Notes: generated by a model from the sequence alone, not told the origin. Positions 26,542 through 36,053 are shown, counted from the stretch's first letter. The stretch: DNA of 64,000 nt from a bacterium (GCA_024638655.1 JAHEJW010000006.1:1-64000); one strand, 5' to 3'. Program-made: numbers and translations.

Positions 26542-26757
26542 ATGGCCCAATTCGACGTCGACGCAATGATCGAGCGCTACCAGAACCGGGCGAAAGCTGT
26601 CAAGGACCGTCCCCTCCCTCCGGTGGCTGGTGAGGAGAGGCAGAAGTTCATCAAGCAGGCAGAGGCCGACTACACCGATTTCGCTCTCGTCGGAAGCGCC
26701 TCTTGGTCTGTCGAGGAAGACGAGCTCGTGTTGAGGATTCCACTCGGTAGCGGGTGA
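26542..26757 (+). CDS. Small acidic protein upstream of ArsA pair, unknown
   Basis: A 71-residue soluble protein with a helical N-terminal half ([20 protein letters not shown], then [13 protein letters not shown]) and a short strand-rich C-terminus, [15 protein letters not shown] do not recognise it. Its stop overlaps the start of the first ArsA-like gene as GTGA, so it is coupled to that pair and may act with it. An in-frame ATG at 26524 would add six residues. Confidence 0.65.
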   Translation: MAQFDVDAMIERYQNRAKAVKDRPLPPVAGEERQKFIKQAEADYTDFALVGSASWSVEEDELVLRIPLGSG

Positions 26758-27611
26758 GCACCAACATTCTGGAGAAGCGGCTCGTGATCGTCTCCGGAAA
26801 AGGAGGCGTGGGCAAATCCGCCGTCGCTGCGGGAATGGCTCTGCTGGCGCAACGTCACGGTCTGAGGGTGCTCGCCGTGGAGATGGCCTCGCCCGGTGGT
26901 GTCGCCACACATTTGTCGAGCGGGCCGTTGGATTTCGAGCCGAGAGAGCTCAGACCGGGTCTCCACGCCATGCGAATGGTCCGCTCCGAGGCACTTCTCG
27001 AATACCTGGCTCTGCAGTTGAAGCTGCCCGGAATGGGTCGCTTTGGTGCCGTGGCCCGAGCCTTCGACGCCCTGGCTACGGCCGCCCCGGCGGTGAGAGA
27101 GATCATCACCATCGGCAAGGTGCTCTGGGAGGTGAGGGAGGATCGTTGGGACATGGTGGTGGCCGATGCTCCTCCGACCGGCCAGATCGGCTCCTATGTG
27201 CGTGCTCCGATCAGCATCGCGGAGCTCGTGCCGACCGGGCGGATCCGCGGCCAGTCGGCGTGGATGGGTGAGACCCTCGGCGACCCGGCCACCACCGAGC
27301 TGTTGCTCGTGACCCTTCCTGAGGAACTGCCGACAACCGAGACGGTCGAGACGATGTCCTGGTTGGCGAAGGAACAGCTCGTCCCGGCGCCGAGGATCAT
27401 CGCAAACAGGGTCCTTCCCCCGATCAAGGAGAAGGCCTCGCCTCCAGGAGTACCCGGTGAGATGGTCCAGCTCCACCGTTCCCTGTGGAAAGAGCAGCAG
27501 ACGTGGCTCGAGAAGCTCCCTGCCGACCTCCAGATCCCGTTCTTGTTCGGGCTGTTCACACCGGGGGAGGTTGCTGCCAGGATGAGCGACGAGCTGGAGG
27601 CGTTGACATGA
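26754..27611 (+). CDS. ArsA/GET3-like ATPase (first of pair)
   Basis: A 285-residue cytoplasmic ATPase with deviant Walker A GKGGVGKS near residue 15 and VVADAPPTGQIG as a switch-like motif. Two tandem ArsA-family ATPases are a known actinobacterial arrangement (Mycobacterium has Rv3679/Rv3680). The family delivers membrane or envelope cargo or assists metal resistance, but no arsenite-binding cysteines are evident here. The start is GTG, overlapping the previous stop, and the stop overlaps the next start as ATGA. Confidence 0.88.
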   Translation: MSTNILEKRLVIVSGKGGVGKSAVAAGMALLAQRHGLRVLAVEMASPGGVATHLSSGPLDFEPRELRPGLHAMRMVRSEALLEYLALQLKLPGMGRFGAVARAFDALATAAPAVREIITIGKVLWEVREDRWDMVVADAPPTGQIGSYVRAPISIAELVPTGRIRGQSAWMGETLGDPATTELLLVTLPEELPTTETVETMSWLAKEQLVPAPRIIANRVLPPIKEKASPPGVPGEMVQLHRSLWKEQQTWLEKLPADLQIPFLFGLFTPGEVAARMSDELEALT

Positions 27612-28654
27612 CCAGGACGCTTCTCGTGACGGGGGCCGGCGGGGTGGGCAAGACCACGATTGCTGCCGCATGCGGTGTTGTAGCAGCTCGAGCCGGGCTC
27701 CGGACGCTGGTCGTAACCGTCGATCCGGCCCGCCGCCTCGCCTCGGCGCTGGGCATAGCGAGTCTCGCAGACGAGCCACTGCCACACGAAGAAGAGCCCG
27801 GTCTCTGGGCGGCGATGCTCGACTCCTCGGCTTCATGGAGAGCTGTTGCGATGCGCCACGCCGATCCCGACGTTGCTGGTCGACTGGCATCGAACGAGTT
27901 CTTCCGAGCCGCCTCGGAGCACTTCCCCGCCTCACAGTCGTATGCGGCTGCCGACCAGGCCGTCACCTATGTGCAGGCGCGCGCCTGGGACCTGGTCATA
28001 GTCGACACGCCCCCTTCCGGTGGAGGCATCGACTTCTTCTCGGCCCCCGCCCAAATGGCAGACCTGGTCGGAGGCCGGCTTCTTCGCTGGCTCACCGGTG
28101 GCCCGCTACCGGGGCGCAGGTTCTTCTACAATCGGGCGGCCCGTCCCGTTCTGCGAATCGCAGACTCGATCCTCGGGTCGGATCTCCTCGAACGGGTCTC
28201 GGAGTTTCTGCTGGATCTGCGCACCACTTACGACGGAGTTGCTCGAAGAGGCCGTGAGATCGAAGGCGTTCTGCGGGATTCGTCGATCCTCGTGGTGACA
28301 ACGACCGATCCGGCACCGGTCTCCGAGGCGGTTCGCTTCTATCGCGAGCTGCCGGGACTCGCCTCAACCCCGACCGCAGTCATCTTCAATCGCGCTCTCC
28401 CCGACCGTTGGGTCGCCTTCGAAGACCACGACTCGCTATCTCCCCAGATCCAGCACATCGTCGAGTCGTGGTCAGCCGAGACGCTTCGTCAACGCGACGT
28501 TCGAGAGGAGTTCTCGGCGAGATACGGTGCCAAGGTCGCCACCATCCCGTGGTCGTCAAAGCCCCTCACCAAGCTCGATGGCCTGGCAGGGTTGATCGAA
28601 GTCAGCGAGGGAATCCCCTGGGAGGAGATCCTCCCCACCGACGCCGCTGGGTGA
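27608..28654 (+). CDS. ArsA/GET3-like ATPase (second of pair)
   Basis: A 348-residue ATPase with Walker A GAGGVGKTT at the N-terminus, VTVDPARRLASALGI just after it, and VIVDTPPSGGGIDFF as switch II. It differs from its upstream neighbour in the Walker motif and is longer, so the two probably form a heteromeric pair. The ATG at 27608 overlaps the preceding stop by 4 nt. The frame open further upstream runs antisense-like through the first ATPase and is not used. Confidence 0.9.
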   Translation: MTRTLLVTGAGGVGKTTIAAACGVVAARAGLRTLVVTVDPARRLASALGIASLADEPLPHEEEPGLWAAMLDSSASWRAVAMRHADPDVAGRLASNEFFRAASEHFPASQSYAAADQAVTYVQARAWDLVIVDTPPSGGGIDFFSAPAQMADLVGGRLLRWLTGGPLPGRRFFYNRAARPVLRIADSILGSDLLERVSEFLLDLRTTYDGVARRGREIEGVLRDSSILVVTTTDPAPVSEAVRFYRELPGLASTPTAVIFNRALPDRWVAFEDHDSLSPQIQHIVESWSAETLRQRDVREEFSARYGAKVATIPWSSKPLTKLDGLAGLIEVSEGIPWEEILPTDAAG

Positions 28655-28714
28655 ACCGACGCCTCCCGGCCCATGTTCTGACAGTCGAAGGCTCCTAATA
28701 GAATTCGCCCGTAG

Positions 28715-29527
28715 ATGGCCAATGCAGCAGCATTCTTCGACCTGGATCGCACCCTGATATCGGGCGCTTCCGCCTATGCCTTGGGGATCGAGGCGTGGCG
28801 ACAGGGTCTGGCGTCCAATCAGGAAATCGGGCGGTGGGCAGTGGCTGCCCTGAGCTTCAAGGCCCTGGGTGACAAGGGTGATGCCGTGTCCGAAGACGTT
28901 CGCGCCGACTTCCTGACCCACATCGCCGAAGCGCCGGTGGACCAGCTCGAAGCGCTCACATCTTCGGTGGTCCCTCGCCTGCTCGCCCGGGTTCGGCCCG
29001 AGTCGCGAAAATTGATCACCATGCATCACGACCATGGGAGGGACACCTGGATCGTCTCGGCGAGCCCGCAGCCCATCGTCGATCCGCTTGCCGACGATCT
29101 TGGAATGAGTGGGGCGATCGGCACCAGGGGCGAGATCGTTGGCGGGAGGTACACGGGCAAGATCGACGGCCCCTTCGTGTACGGGGCCGGCAAGGCCGAG
29201 GCTATCGAGAAGCTGGCGTCAGATCGTGGCTATGACCTCGCACTTTCCTACGCCTACTCGGACTCGATCTCCGACTTGCCGATGATGGAGCTGGTGGGCC
29301 ATCCCGTGGCCGTCAACCCCGACTCGGAGTTGGGCTCCATCGCCCACGAGCGAGGCTGGCCGGTGGTCATCTTCGCCAAGAAGACCAAACAGGCACTGGC
29401 CTTCAGTGGTGTCGGGCTGGGCACGGCGGCGGCGACAACCCTCGCCTACCTTCTGGGACGTCGTCACGGAAGATCCAGCACCCTGGCCCAGATGACCTTG
29501 AAGAGACTGGGAATCGGCGGCAAATAG
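28715..29527 (+). CDS. HAD-IB family phosphatase
   Basis: A 270-residue HAD-superfamily hydrolase. Motif I is FFDLDRTLISG (nucleophile Asp9, acid Asp11), motif II is WIVSASPQP, and motifs III/IV are KAEAIEKLAS and YSDSISDLPMMELVG. Proteins of this SerB-like subgroup dephosphorylate small metabolites or lipid head groups. A hydrophobic segment near LGTAAATTLAYLLG at the C-terminus suggests membrane association, uncommon in SerB itself. It follows the ArsA pair by 60 nt. Confidence 0.9.
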   Translation: MANAAAFFDLDRTLISGASAYALGIEAWRQGLASNQEIGRWAVAALSFKALGDKGDAVSEDVRADFLTHIAEAPVDQLEALTSSVVPRLLARVRPESRKLITMHHDHGRDTWIVSASPQPIVDPLADDLGMSGAIGTRGEIVGGRYTGKIDGPFVYGAGKAEAIEKLASDRGYDLALSYAYSDSISDLPMMELVGHPVAVNPDSELGSIAHERGWPVVIFAKKTKQALAFSGVGLGTAAATTLAYLLGRRHGRSSTLAQMTLKRLGIGGK

Positions 29528-29543
29528 CCCGCCTCCCGAGTCG

Positions 29544-32500
29544 TCAGAGGATCGCCCGGGGTCCGAGCAGCTCTTTGAGCTCAGCAAAGAGGGCAGATCG
29601 GGGTTCCACCTTGTGCTCATCGCCCAGACGAAGGACCTTGGTGTCGCCGTTGTCGCTCATGTGGAGGAACACCGAGGCAGAGCCTGGGTGATTCTTGAGG
29701 ATCGACTTGAGGGTGGTCACTGTCTCCGGTGTGAGCCTGGTGGCCGGAACCGCGAGACGGACTGTGCTGTCGTCCCTGATCTCGAGCTCCTTGAGGTCCC
29801 GGGCCATCACCTTGACGTCGTCCCCACGGTGGTCGAGATTCCCCGATACGACCAGGATGGCGTCTTCGACGATCAGATGGCCATAGTCGTGCACGGTTTT
29901 CGGGAAGCAGATGCACTCGACCGAGCTCTCCAGATCCTCCAGTTGAAAGAAGATCATCGGATCCCCGTTCTTGGTCCAGCGCCGGGTTATCGATCCAACG
30001 ATCCCACCGATGTTGAGTGATGCCCGATCTGTCAGCTCTTCCAGCTCGCTGATCGAAGTGGTCGTCGCGGCACTCAAAGCCGGACCGACCGACAGGAGAG
30101 GATGGTCAGAGACGTAGAGGCCAAGCATCTCTTTCTCGAACGAGAGTCTGATCTTCTGGTTCCAACTCGTCTTCGGTATCTCGATTTCGGTCCCGTCATC
30201 GATCGACTCATCACCGGCGAACAGGGAGAACTGTCCCATGTCCTCGTTGCGACGTCGCTCCAGGACGTTGTCGAGGACCTGCTCGTGCATCAGAGTGAGA
30301 CCCTTCCTCGTCTCACCCGTCGCATCGAAAGCCCCGGCTTTGATCAGGGACTCCACCGTGCGTTTGTTGAGAGCCGATGTGTCCACCCTGTTGACGAAGT
30401 CGAGGAAAGACTCGAAAGACGCATCGGAGCGCGCCTCGACGATCTTCTCGACCACCCCCTCGCCGACGTTCCGGACTGCGCTGAGACCGAATCGGATGCG
30501 GCTATCTGAAACGGTGAAATCCGATTCCGACTCGTTGACATCCGGCACGAGGACCTCGATGCCCATCTGACGGCACTCGTTGAGGTAGACGGCGGTGCGG
30601 TCCTTGTCTTTCTTTGTGGCGGTCAGCAGAGCGGCGAGATACTCGGCGGGATAGTGAGCCTTCAGATATGCGGTCTGATAGGCCACCAACCCGTAACCGG
30701 CCGCGTGGCTGCGATTGAAGCCGTAGCCGGCGAAATGCTCGATCAGCTTGAACATCTCGCGACCGGTCTCCTCGGGGTGCCCCTGCTGGACGCACCCGTC
30801 CACGAATTTGGCCTCTTCGGCCTGCATCACCGATTTGATCTTCTTGCCCATCGCACGTCGAAGCTCGTCAGCGTCGGCCATCGAGTACCCGGCCATCGCC
30901 TGGGCCACGAGCATCACCTGCTCCTGGTAGACCATTATCTGATAGGTGTCTGCCAGCTGGCTGGTGACGGCGGGATGGAGCTCCTCTACCTCGGCCCGTC
31001 CGTTCTTCCTGTCCGCGTAGAGGTTGTGCATGTTGGCCCCCATCGGGCCCGGCCGATAGAGCGCCACCAGTGCGATCACGTCGTCGAACTTGTCAGGCTT
31101 CAGTGACCGTATGAGAGCCCTCATCGCCGAGCCCTCCATCTGGAACACCCCGATGGTGTTGCCTGATTGGAGGAGCTCGAAGGTCTTGTCGTCGTCGAGC
31201 GGCACGTTGTCGATGTCCGGTCTCGCTCCTGTGCCTTGCTCGACCAGCTCCAGGCATCGTTCGATGATCGAGAGATTTCGCAGACCGAGGAAGTCCATCT
31301 TCAACAGACCCAGGTCCTCGACCCCGTGCATCTCGAATTGGGTGACCATCTCGGCCTCTTCACCCTTCCGTTGCACCGGGACGATGTTGGTGAGCGGCTC
31401 GGGGGCGATGACCACGGCAGCAGCATGGATCGAATCCTGACGTCTCAAGCCCTCGAGACCCCGGGCGGCATCCACGATCTCTTTGGCTGCCGGATCGGCT
31501 TCGTAGATGTCACGCAACCCTTGCGCGTTGGCGTACCAATCCTTGACTTCCGAAGGGGCGCCTGAGTCTGGAGATGTCAGGACCTGGCCGAGAGTCGGAT
31601 CTTTGCCCAGGATGGAAGGCGGCATTGCCTTGGCGATCCGGTCCCCCATCGAGTACGGGTGACCGAGCACACGGGCCGCATCACGGATGGCCTGCTTGCC
31701 CTTGATCGTGGAGAAGGTGATGATCTGGGCGACCCGATCGTCACCGTACCTCTCGGCTGCATAGCGGATCATCTCTCCGCGGTATCGCTCATCGAAATCC
31801 ATGTCGATGTCGGGCATCGACTTTCGGCCCGGGTTGAGGAACCTCTCGAAGATGAGTCCATACTCGAGAGGGTCGATATCGGTGATCCTGAGGCAGTACG
31901 AGACGATCGAGCCTGCTGCCGATCCGCGCCCGGGGCCGACACGAATTCCGTTCTCCCGAGCGTGGCGAATCAGGTCCCACACGATCAGGAAGTAGGCGGG
32001 GAATCCCATCTCCTCGATGATCTTGAGCTCGTGTTCGACGCGCTCGGCGACGTCGGCCTCCGGATTCGGGCCGTAGCGGGATCTGGCTCCCTCCTCGACG
32101 AGCCGTCTGAGATAAGTCAGCTCGGTCTCCCCCTCGGGGACGGGGAAATGAGGTAGGAGTAGGTTGCCGAACTCGAGGTCGACGTTGGCACGCTCCGCGA
32201 TCCAGAGCGTGTTGTCACAGGCTCCGGGAAAGTCAGTTTCGGCGAACAGCGAACGCATCTCGTTCGATGTCTTCAGGTAATGCTCAGTGCCCTCGAAGCG
32301 GAGTCGGCCTGGCTCGTTACGCAACGATCCGGTCTGGATGCACAACAGGACGTCATGGGCGTCGTGTTCCTCGCGTCGGGTGTAGTGGGCGTCATTGGTT
32401 GCGAGGAGGGGGGCGTCGATTCGCTTCGCAATGTCGACCAGGTCTCCCATGATCCGACGCTGTGCTTCCAGCCCATGGTCCTGCAACTCGATGAAAAAGT

Positions 32501-33041
32501 TGTCCCTGCCGAAGACGTCCTGAAAGCGGGAAGCCGCAGTGAGGGCAGCTTCGAAGTCACGGCCAGCACCGGTGTTGCCCTCCTCAGAGACGGCATCTGG
32601 GCCCAGCAGTTGGGGCACGAGACCTCCCAGACATCCCGAAGTGGCGATGACCCCCTCGGCGTGCTCGGCTAGGAGGTCGATGTCCATCCTGGGCTTGTAG
32701 TAGTAACCGTCGAGGAAGGCCTTCGAGGACAACTGGAGGAGGTTCCGGTAACCGACCTCGTTCTCGGCAAGCAGGTTCATGTGGAACCGCCGGTTCTGGG
32801 CGGCCGGCGGACGCTCGAAGCGGGAGCTTTCGGTGTAGTAGGCCTCGATCCCGATGATCGGCTTGATCCCGGCCTTCCTGGCGGCCTTGACGAAGTCGAC
32901 CACGCCGTAGAGGTTGCCGTGGTCTGTGATGGCTATTGCCGGCTGGCCGTCGCGGGCGGCGGCCTCGACGACATCGGAGATCCTGGCCGCTCCGTCGAGC
33001 AGCGAGTACTCGGTGTGGAGATGTAGATGGGCGAATGACAC
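29544..33041 (-). CDS. dnaE: DNA polymerase III alpha subunit
   Basis: The 1165-residue replicative polymerase. The N-terminal PHP domain begins HLHTEYSLLDGAARI. The polymerase active site contains GPGRGSAAGSIVSYCL and KSMPDIDMDFDERYR with catalytic Asp residues. A tandem helix-hairpin-helix segment lies near FNRSHAAGYGLVAYQTAYLK. The C-terminal OB fold is at LNIGGIVGSITRRWTKNGDP. The length fits DnaE1 rather than the shorter DnaE2. The 103-nt upstream gap holds an ACACGTGT palindrome but no promoter I can call firmly. Confidence 0.97.
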   Translation of the reverse strand: MSFAHLHLHTEYSLLDGAARISDVVEAAARDGQPAIAITDHGNLYGVVDFVKAARKAGIKPIIGIEAYYTESSRFERPPAAQNRRFHMNLLAENEVGYRNLLQLSSKAFLDGYYYKPRMDIDLLAEHAEGVIATSGCLGGLVPQLLGPDAVSEEGNTGAGRDFEAALTAASRFQDVFGRDNFFIELQDHGLEAQRRIMGDLVDIAKRIDAPLLATNDAHYTRREEHDAHDVLLCIQTGSLRNEPGRLRFEGTEHYLKTSNEMRSLFAETDFPGACDNTLWIAERANVDLEFGNLLLPHFPVPEGETELTYLRRLVEEGARSRYGPNPEADVAERVEHELKIIEEMGFPAYFLIVWDLIRHARENGIRVGPGRGSAAGSIVSYCLRITDIDPLEYGLIFERFLNPGRKSMPDIDMDFDERYRGEMIRYAAERYGDDRVAQIITFSTIKGKQAIRDAARVLGHPYSMGDRIAKAMPPSILGKDPTLGQVLTSPDSGAPSEVKDWYANAQGLRDIYEADPAAKEIVDAARGLEGLRRQDSIHAAAVVIAPEPLTNIVPVQRKGEEAEMVTQFEMHGVEDLGLLKMDFLGLRNLSIIERCLELVEQGTGARPDIDNVPLDDDKTFELLQSGNTIGVFQMEGSAMRALIRSLKPDKFDDVIALVALYRPGPMGANMHNLYADRKNGRAEVEELHPAVTSQLADTYQIMVYQEQVMLVAQAMAGYSMADADELRRAMGKKIKSVMQAEEAKFVDGCVQQGHPEETGREMFKLIEHFAGYGFNRSHAAGYGLVAYQTAYLKAHYPAEYLAALLTATKKDKDRTAVYLNECRQMGIEVLVPDVNESESDFTVSDSRIRFGLSAVRNVGEGVVEKIVEARSDASFESFLDFVNRVDTSALNKRTVESLIKAGAFDATGETRKGLTLMHEQVLDNVLERRRNEDMGQFSLFAGDESIDDGTEIEIPKTSWNQKIRLSFEKEMLGLYVSDHPLLSVGPALSAATTTSISELEELTDRASLNIGGIVGSITRRWTKNGDPMIFFQLEDLESSVECICFPKTVHDYGHLIVEDAILVVSGNLDHRGDDVKVMARDLKELEIRDDSTVRLAVPATRLTPETVTTLKSILKNHPGSASVFLHMSDNGDTKVLRLGDEHKVEPRSALFAELKELLGPRAIL

Positions 33042-33144
33042 GTTCTCTTTGGCCTGATTCGTTGCGACTTACACGTGTGTAGTTATCGAATCTAACAGCC
33101 CTGACCCGAGCTGACCACAGCGCGAAAGCCGACGTTGCACCGAG

Positions 33145-33975
33145 TCAAATCAAGATCGAGATGACAGCGAGAACTGCCACCGCAGCACCCACACCGGTGC
33201 GCAGGGCCAAGACGTTGTCACCTCTTATGCGCGACCAGACCTCACCGATCAGGAAACCGGCAACCAGGCCTCCCAGGTGCGCCTGCCAGGCGATCGAAGG
33301 CACGAACAGCGGGATGGCTGCGTTGATGAGGAGCAGAAAACCGATCTGGCGAAGGAGGGCGCGCCCGTGGAGAGTGTTGCGCCGACGCACGGCCCAGTTG
33401 GCCCAGACACCGAACAGCCCGAAGATCGCTCCGGAAGCGCCAACAGCCACTGTGTTCGGCTCACCGAGGAAGAAAACGAAGGCTCCTCCAGCCGCTGCAG
33501 AAGCGAGATAGAGAGCAACGAACGGCCAGCTTCCCACTCCACGTTCGATCTGAGGTCCAAGCACCCACAACGCCCACATGTTGAAGAGGATGTGCATCAG
33601 CGAGGCGTGGAGCAGAACCGGTGTGAACAGACGCCACCATTCCCCTGCCAGGAGGGCCGCGTTGAATTGGGCGAGGTTCTGGCCAATATCCCCGTTCAAC
33701 CCCCGTCCGAAGCCGGTCAGGACGAAGAACCCCACTGCAAGGGCGATGAAGGTCATGGTGGCCGGGGCACCCGAGGAGGCAGAGCGACGGCTGCCTGTGG
33801 GGATCACCCTCTGGGTCCCTTCCGACCGGATGCACTCCGGACACCGCTGCCCAACCGACGCGTCGATGGAACACGAGGCGCAGATCGGGCGCTCACAACG
33901 GCTGCACCTCAGCAGGGTGTGTCGCCCGGGATGGCGGTAGCAGACCGGTGCTTCGGTGGTTGGGTCCTGAGTCAC
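33145..33975 (-). CDS. Rhomboid-family intramembrane serine protease with N-terminal zinc finger
   Basis: A 276-residue membrane protein. The N-terminal 50 residues carry a B-box-like Cys/His cluster (CYRH, CSRCERPICASC, CPEC) that should bind zinc. Six hydrophobic segments follow. The catalytic dyad is Ser181 in GASGAIFG and His233 in WQAHLGG; HASLMHILFNM supplies the conserved HxxxN near residues 128-132. It cleaves membrane proteins within the bilayer; substrates are unknown. The gene stands alone between dnaE and rluD. Confidence 0.92.
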   Translation of the reverse strand: MTQDPTTEAPVCYRHPGRHTLLRCSRCERPICASCSIDASVGQRCPECIRSEGTQRVIPTGSRRSASSGAPATMTFIALAVGFFVLTGFGRGLNGDIGQNLAQFNAALLAGEWWRLFTPVLLHASLMHILFNMWALWVLGPQIERGVGSWPFVALYLASAAAGGAFVFFLGEPNTVAVGASGAIFGLFGVWANWAVRRRNTLHGRALLRQIGFLLLINAAIPLFVPSIAWQAHLGGLVAGFLIGEVWSRIRGDNVLALRTGVGAAVAVLAVISILI

Positions 33976-34002
33976 GTGTCTGACGGTATCGGAGACATTG
34001 TC

Positions 34003-34914
34003 CTAATCGCCACCTTCCAGGCCATCCAGCACGCTCCGCAGATCATTGGGCAAAGGGGATTCGACCCGTACCCGCTCGCCATCCGTTGGATGGGTGAACT
34101 CCACCTCCGATGCGTGGAGGAAGATGCGGGGAGCCTCCACCATCGTGACCTTCCCGTAGACGCGGTCGCCGATCACCGGATGACCGATGGCAGCAAGGTG
34201 AACTCGAATCTGGTGAGTGCGTCCAGTCTCCAGCGTCACACGGAGTAGTGCACATGCTCTCGCCGCATACGCCTCCTCCAACACGAAGTGCGTGCGGGCC
34301 GTTTTGCCGCCCTGGACAACGGCCCTACGCGTGGGGCGGTTGGGGTCGGGCCCTATGGGCGCATCGATCGTCCCGGTAGGCGAGCCGGGCAGTCCATCTA
34401 CCAGGGCCGCATAGGTCCTGGTGACGTGTCGGCGTCGAATCTGATTCGATAGCGAGTCATAGGCGCCCTCGTTCCGCGCCACGATCAGGGCGCCGGATGT
34501 GTCTCGGTCTAGGCGATGGACGATCCCCCACCGGTTGGCCGATCCGACTCCTTCGATCTCCGGGTAACGGTCCAGCAATCCCGCCGCGAGAGTTGCCTGT
34601 CTTCTGCCGGCCCCAGGATGCACCACGAGACCGGCCGGTTTGTCGACGACGATCACATCGTTGTCTTCGAACAGGACGGCAAACTCGACTGGCTCGGGAA
34701 CGAGAACAGGAGCGGGTTCTGGCACCCCGGTGACGACAACGGCGCCTCGACGCACCCGGGTGCGGGGGGTGGCTTCCAGCCCGTCCACCGTTGCCCCGCG
34801 CTCGATGAGAGATCGGGCCTGAGACCTACTCAAGTTGAGGATGCTGGCCACGGCCTTGTCGAGTCGAGCTTCGTCCAGGTGCTCGGGTATCCGGCTCTCT
34901 ATCTCGTTCGCCAC
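34003..34914 (-). CDS. rluD: RluA/RluD-family 23S rRNA pseudouridine synthase
   Basis: A 303-residue enzyme that isomerises uridine in ribosomal RNA. An S4-like N-terminal domain (LDKAVASILNLSRSQARSLI) precedes the catalytic domain with GIVHRLDRDTSGALIVA (catalytic Asp in RLDRDTSG), DKPAGLVVHPG and GRTHQIRVHLAAIGHP. The GTG at 34914 is chosen because upstream codons read through lspA in another frame. It overlaps lspA by 16 nt, the common lspA-rluD arrangement. Confidence 0.94.
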   Translation of the reverse strand: MANEIESRIPEHLDEARLDKAVASILNLSRSQARSLIERGATVDGLEATPRTRVRRGAVVVTGVPEPAPVLVPEPVEFAVLFEDNDVIVVDKPAGLVVHPGAGRRQATLAAGLLDRYPEIEGVGSANRWGIVHRLDRDTSGALIVARNEGAYDSLSNQIRRRHVTRTYAALVDGLPGSPTGTIDAPIGPDPNRPTRRAVVQGGKTARTHFVLEEAYAARACALLRVTLETGRTHQIRVHLAAIGHPVIGDRVYGKVTMVEAPRIFLHASEVEFTHPTDGERVRVESPLPNDLRSVLDGLEGGD

Positions 34915-35354
34915 GCGTAAATCAGTAGCAGGGCTACGGCGACGGTCACCGAAGCGTCGGCGATATTGAACGTCGGTATCCACCAGAGGTCGATCCAATC
35001 GATCACCTTGCCATCCAGGAGACCTTCACCTCGTGCGATTCGGTCGACCACATTGCCCAGCGCCCCACCGAGGACCAGCCCGAGCGCAATCACCTCGAAC
35101 TGGGGGCGCGGATCGCGCAGTGCGCCGAGGATGAAGACGGCTATGGCAATGGCAATCGCGCCGATGACCGCACCTCCGTTCTGGAAGAGCGAGAAAGCTG
35201 CCCCCGGATTCTCCGTGTACGTGAACTCGAGAAACCCCGGGATCACCTCGAGTCGATCGTTGACGAAGCTGTTGGAGGCGTGGCGTTTGGTCAGCAGGTC
35301 AGCGACGACAACGGCCGCCGCCAGCCCGATTGCCGTACCGTATTGGCGCTTCAA
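34899..35354 (-). CDS. lspA: Lipoprotein signal peptidase II
   Basis: A 151-residue membrane aspartyl protease that removes signal peptides from prolipoproteins. It has four helices. The catalytic Asp pair lies in GNVVDRIARG and FNIADASVTVAV, with TENPGAAFSLF as a conserved segment. The TTG start at 35354 overlaps the TraR-like stop as TTGA and gives the family's usual length; the frame upstream would add an unrelated arm. Its neighbours rluD and the TraR-like gene are typical. Confidence 0.95.
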   Translation of the reverse strand: MKRQYGTAIGLAAAVVVADLLTKRHASNSFVNDRLEVIPGFLEFTYTENPGAAFSLFQNGGAVIGAIAIAIAVFILGALRDPRPQFEVIALGLVLGGALGNVVDRIARGEGLLDGKVIDWIDLWWIPTFNIADASVTVAVALLLIYAWRTR

Positions 35355-35725
35355 CGCGCCTTTGCGGCGTCGTCGACACAGAGAGTCGTATAGGGCAGTA
35401 CGTCGAGCCTCTCGACCGGGATCGGGTTGCCGCATATCTCGCAGTTCCCGTACTTGCCGGCCTTGACCATGTCCAGGGCATGTTCGACTTTGCGAAGTAG
35501 GTCGAGGGTGTTCTGTTCGATCGACAGCTCCTTGGCGTACTCGAGCTTCATGGAGCTCGCCTCGGCGTTGCCCGGGTCCGGACTGCGGTCCGATGAACTC
35601 TCCGTCAGCCGCGCCACCTCGAGCTCGCGCTCGTATTCCTCGATCAGCTCTTCGAGGCGTGTCTTTTCCTCTTCCAGACGCTTCTTGAACTTGTTTACCG
35701 TCGATTTCGCAAGTTTTCGTGCCAC
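35351..35725 (-). CDS. TraR/DksA-family zinc-finger protein (incomplete Cys set)
   Basis: A 124-residue protein with a long N-terminal coiled coil (KKRLEEEKTRLEELIEEYE) and a C-terminal zinc-finger region, YGNCEICGNPIPVERL and YTTLCVDDAAKAR. DksA-like proteins bind the RNA polymerase secondary channel. The usual fourth cysteine (CxxC at the end) is Asp here (CVDD), so zinc binding may be altered or lost. The GTG at 35725 follows GAGGGA with 7-nt spacing. It is coupled to lspA by a TTGA overlap. Confidence 0.85.
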   Translation of the reverse strand: MARKLAKSTVNKFKKRLEEEKTRLEELIEEYERELEVARLTESSSDRSPDPGNAEASSMKLEYAKELSIEQNTLDLLRKVEHALDMVKAGKYGNCEICGNPIPVERLDVLPYTTLCVDDAAKAR

Positions 35726-35762
35726 GATCGTCCCTCGGAAACGGGGCGAAACCCTACCAACG

Positions 35763-36053
35763 TCAGCGGGATAAGCCGAGTTTTCTCGTCGCCGACGCAA
35801 TGTCCTGTCCAGCGATTTCAAACACCTTGTAGCGGGACCTCATTCCCTTGACCAGTTTGACCCTTGCCTCGAGGGCACCCCTGAGGAGCTCGGCCACCTC
35901 CTCGTTGGCTCTGCCGGCCTCGGGAGGCGAGGAGACACGGACCTTGATCTTGTCTCCGTGGGGCCCGGCTATGCGACCCCGGGATGCGCCGGGCACGACC
36001 CAGACATGAAGTCGCAGAACCCCTTCTTCGAATCTGAGAGGCGTTACTTTCAC
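35763..36053 (-). CDS. DUF167/YggU family protein
   Basis: A 96-residue protein of the DUF167 (YggU) family. It begins with a strand of VTPLRFEEGVLRLHV type and has the family core VVPGASRGRIAGPHGDKIKV and SSPPEAGRANEEVAELL. The function is unknown across bacteria. The start is GTG 36053; no Shine-Dalgarno is visible, so translation might be leaderless. It is divergent from ileS across a 72-nt gap that must hold both promoters. Confidence 0.85.
   Translation of the reverse strand: MKVTPLRFEEGVLRLHVWVVPGASRGRIAGPHGDKIKVRVSSPPEAGRANEEVAELLRGALEARVKLVKGMRSRYKVFEIAGQDIASATRKLGLSR

Noticed and set aside
26670..27935. 421-codon open frame antisense to the ArsA pair
   Set aside because: It spans the coupled start-stop junction of two convincing ATPase genes.
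33042..33144. SOS box in the dnaE leader around ACACGTGT
   Set aside because: The palindrome does not match the actinobacterial LexA consensus with GAAC/GTTC half-sites.
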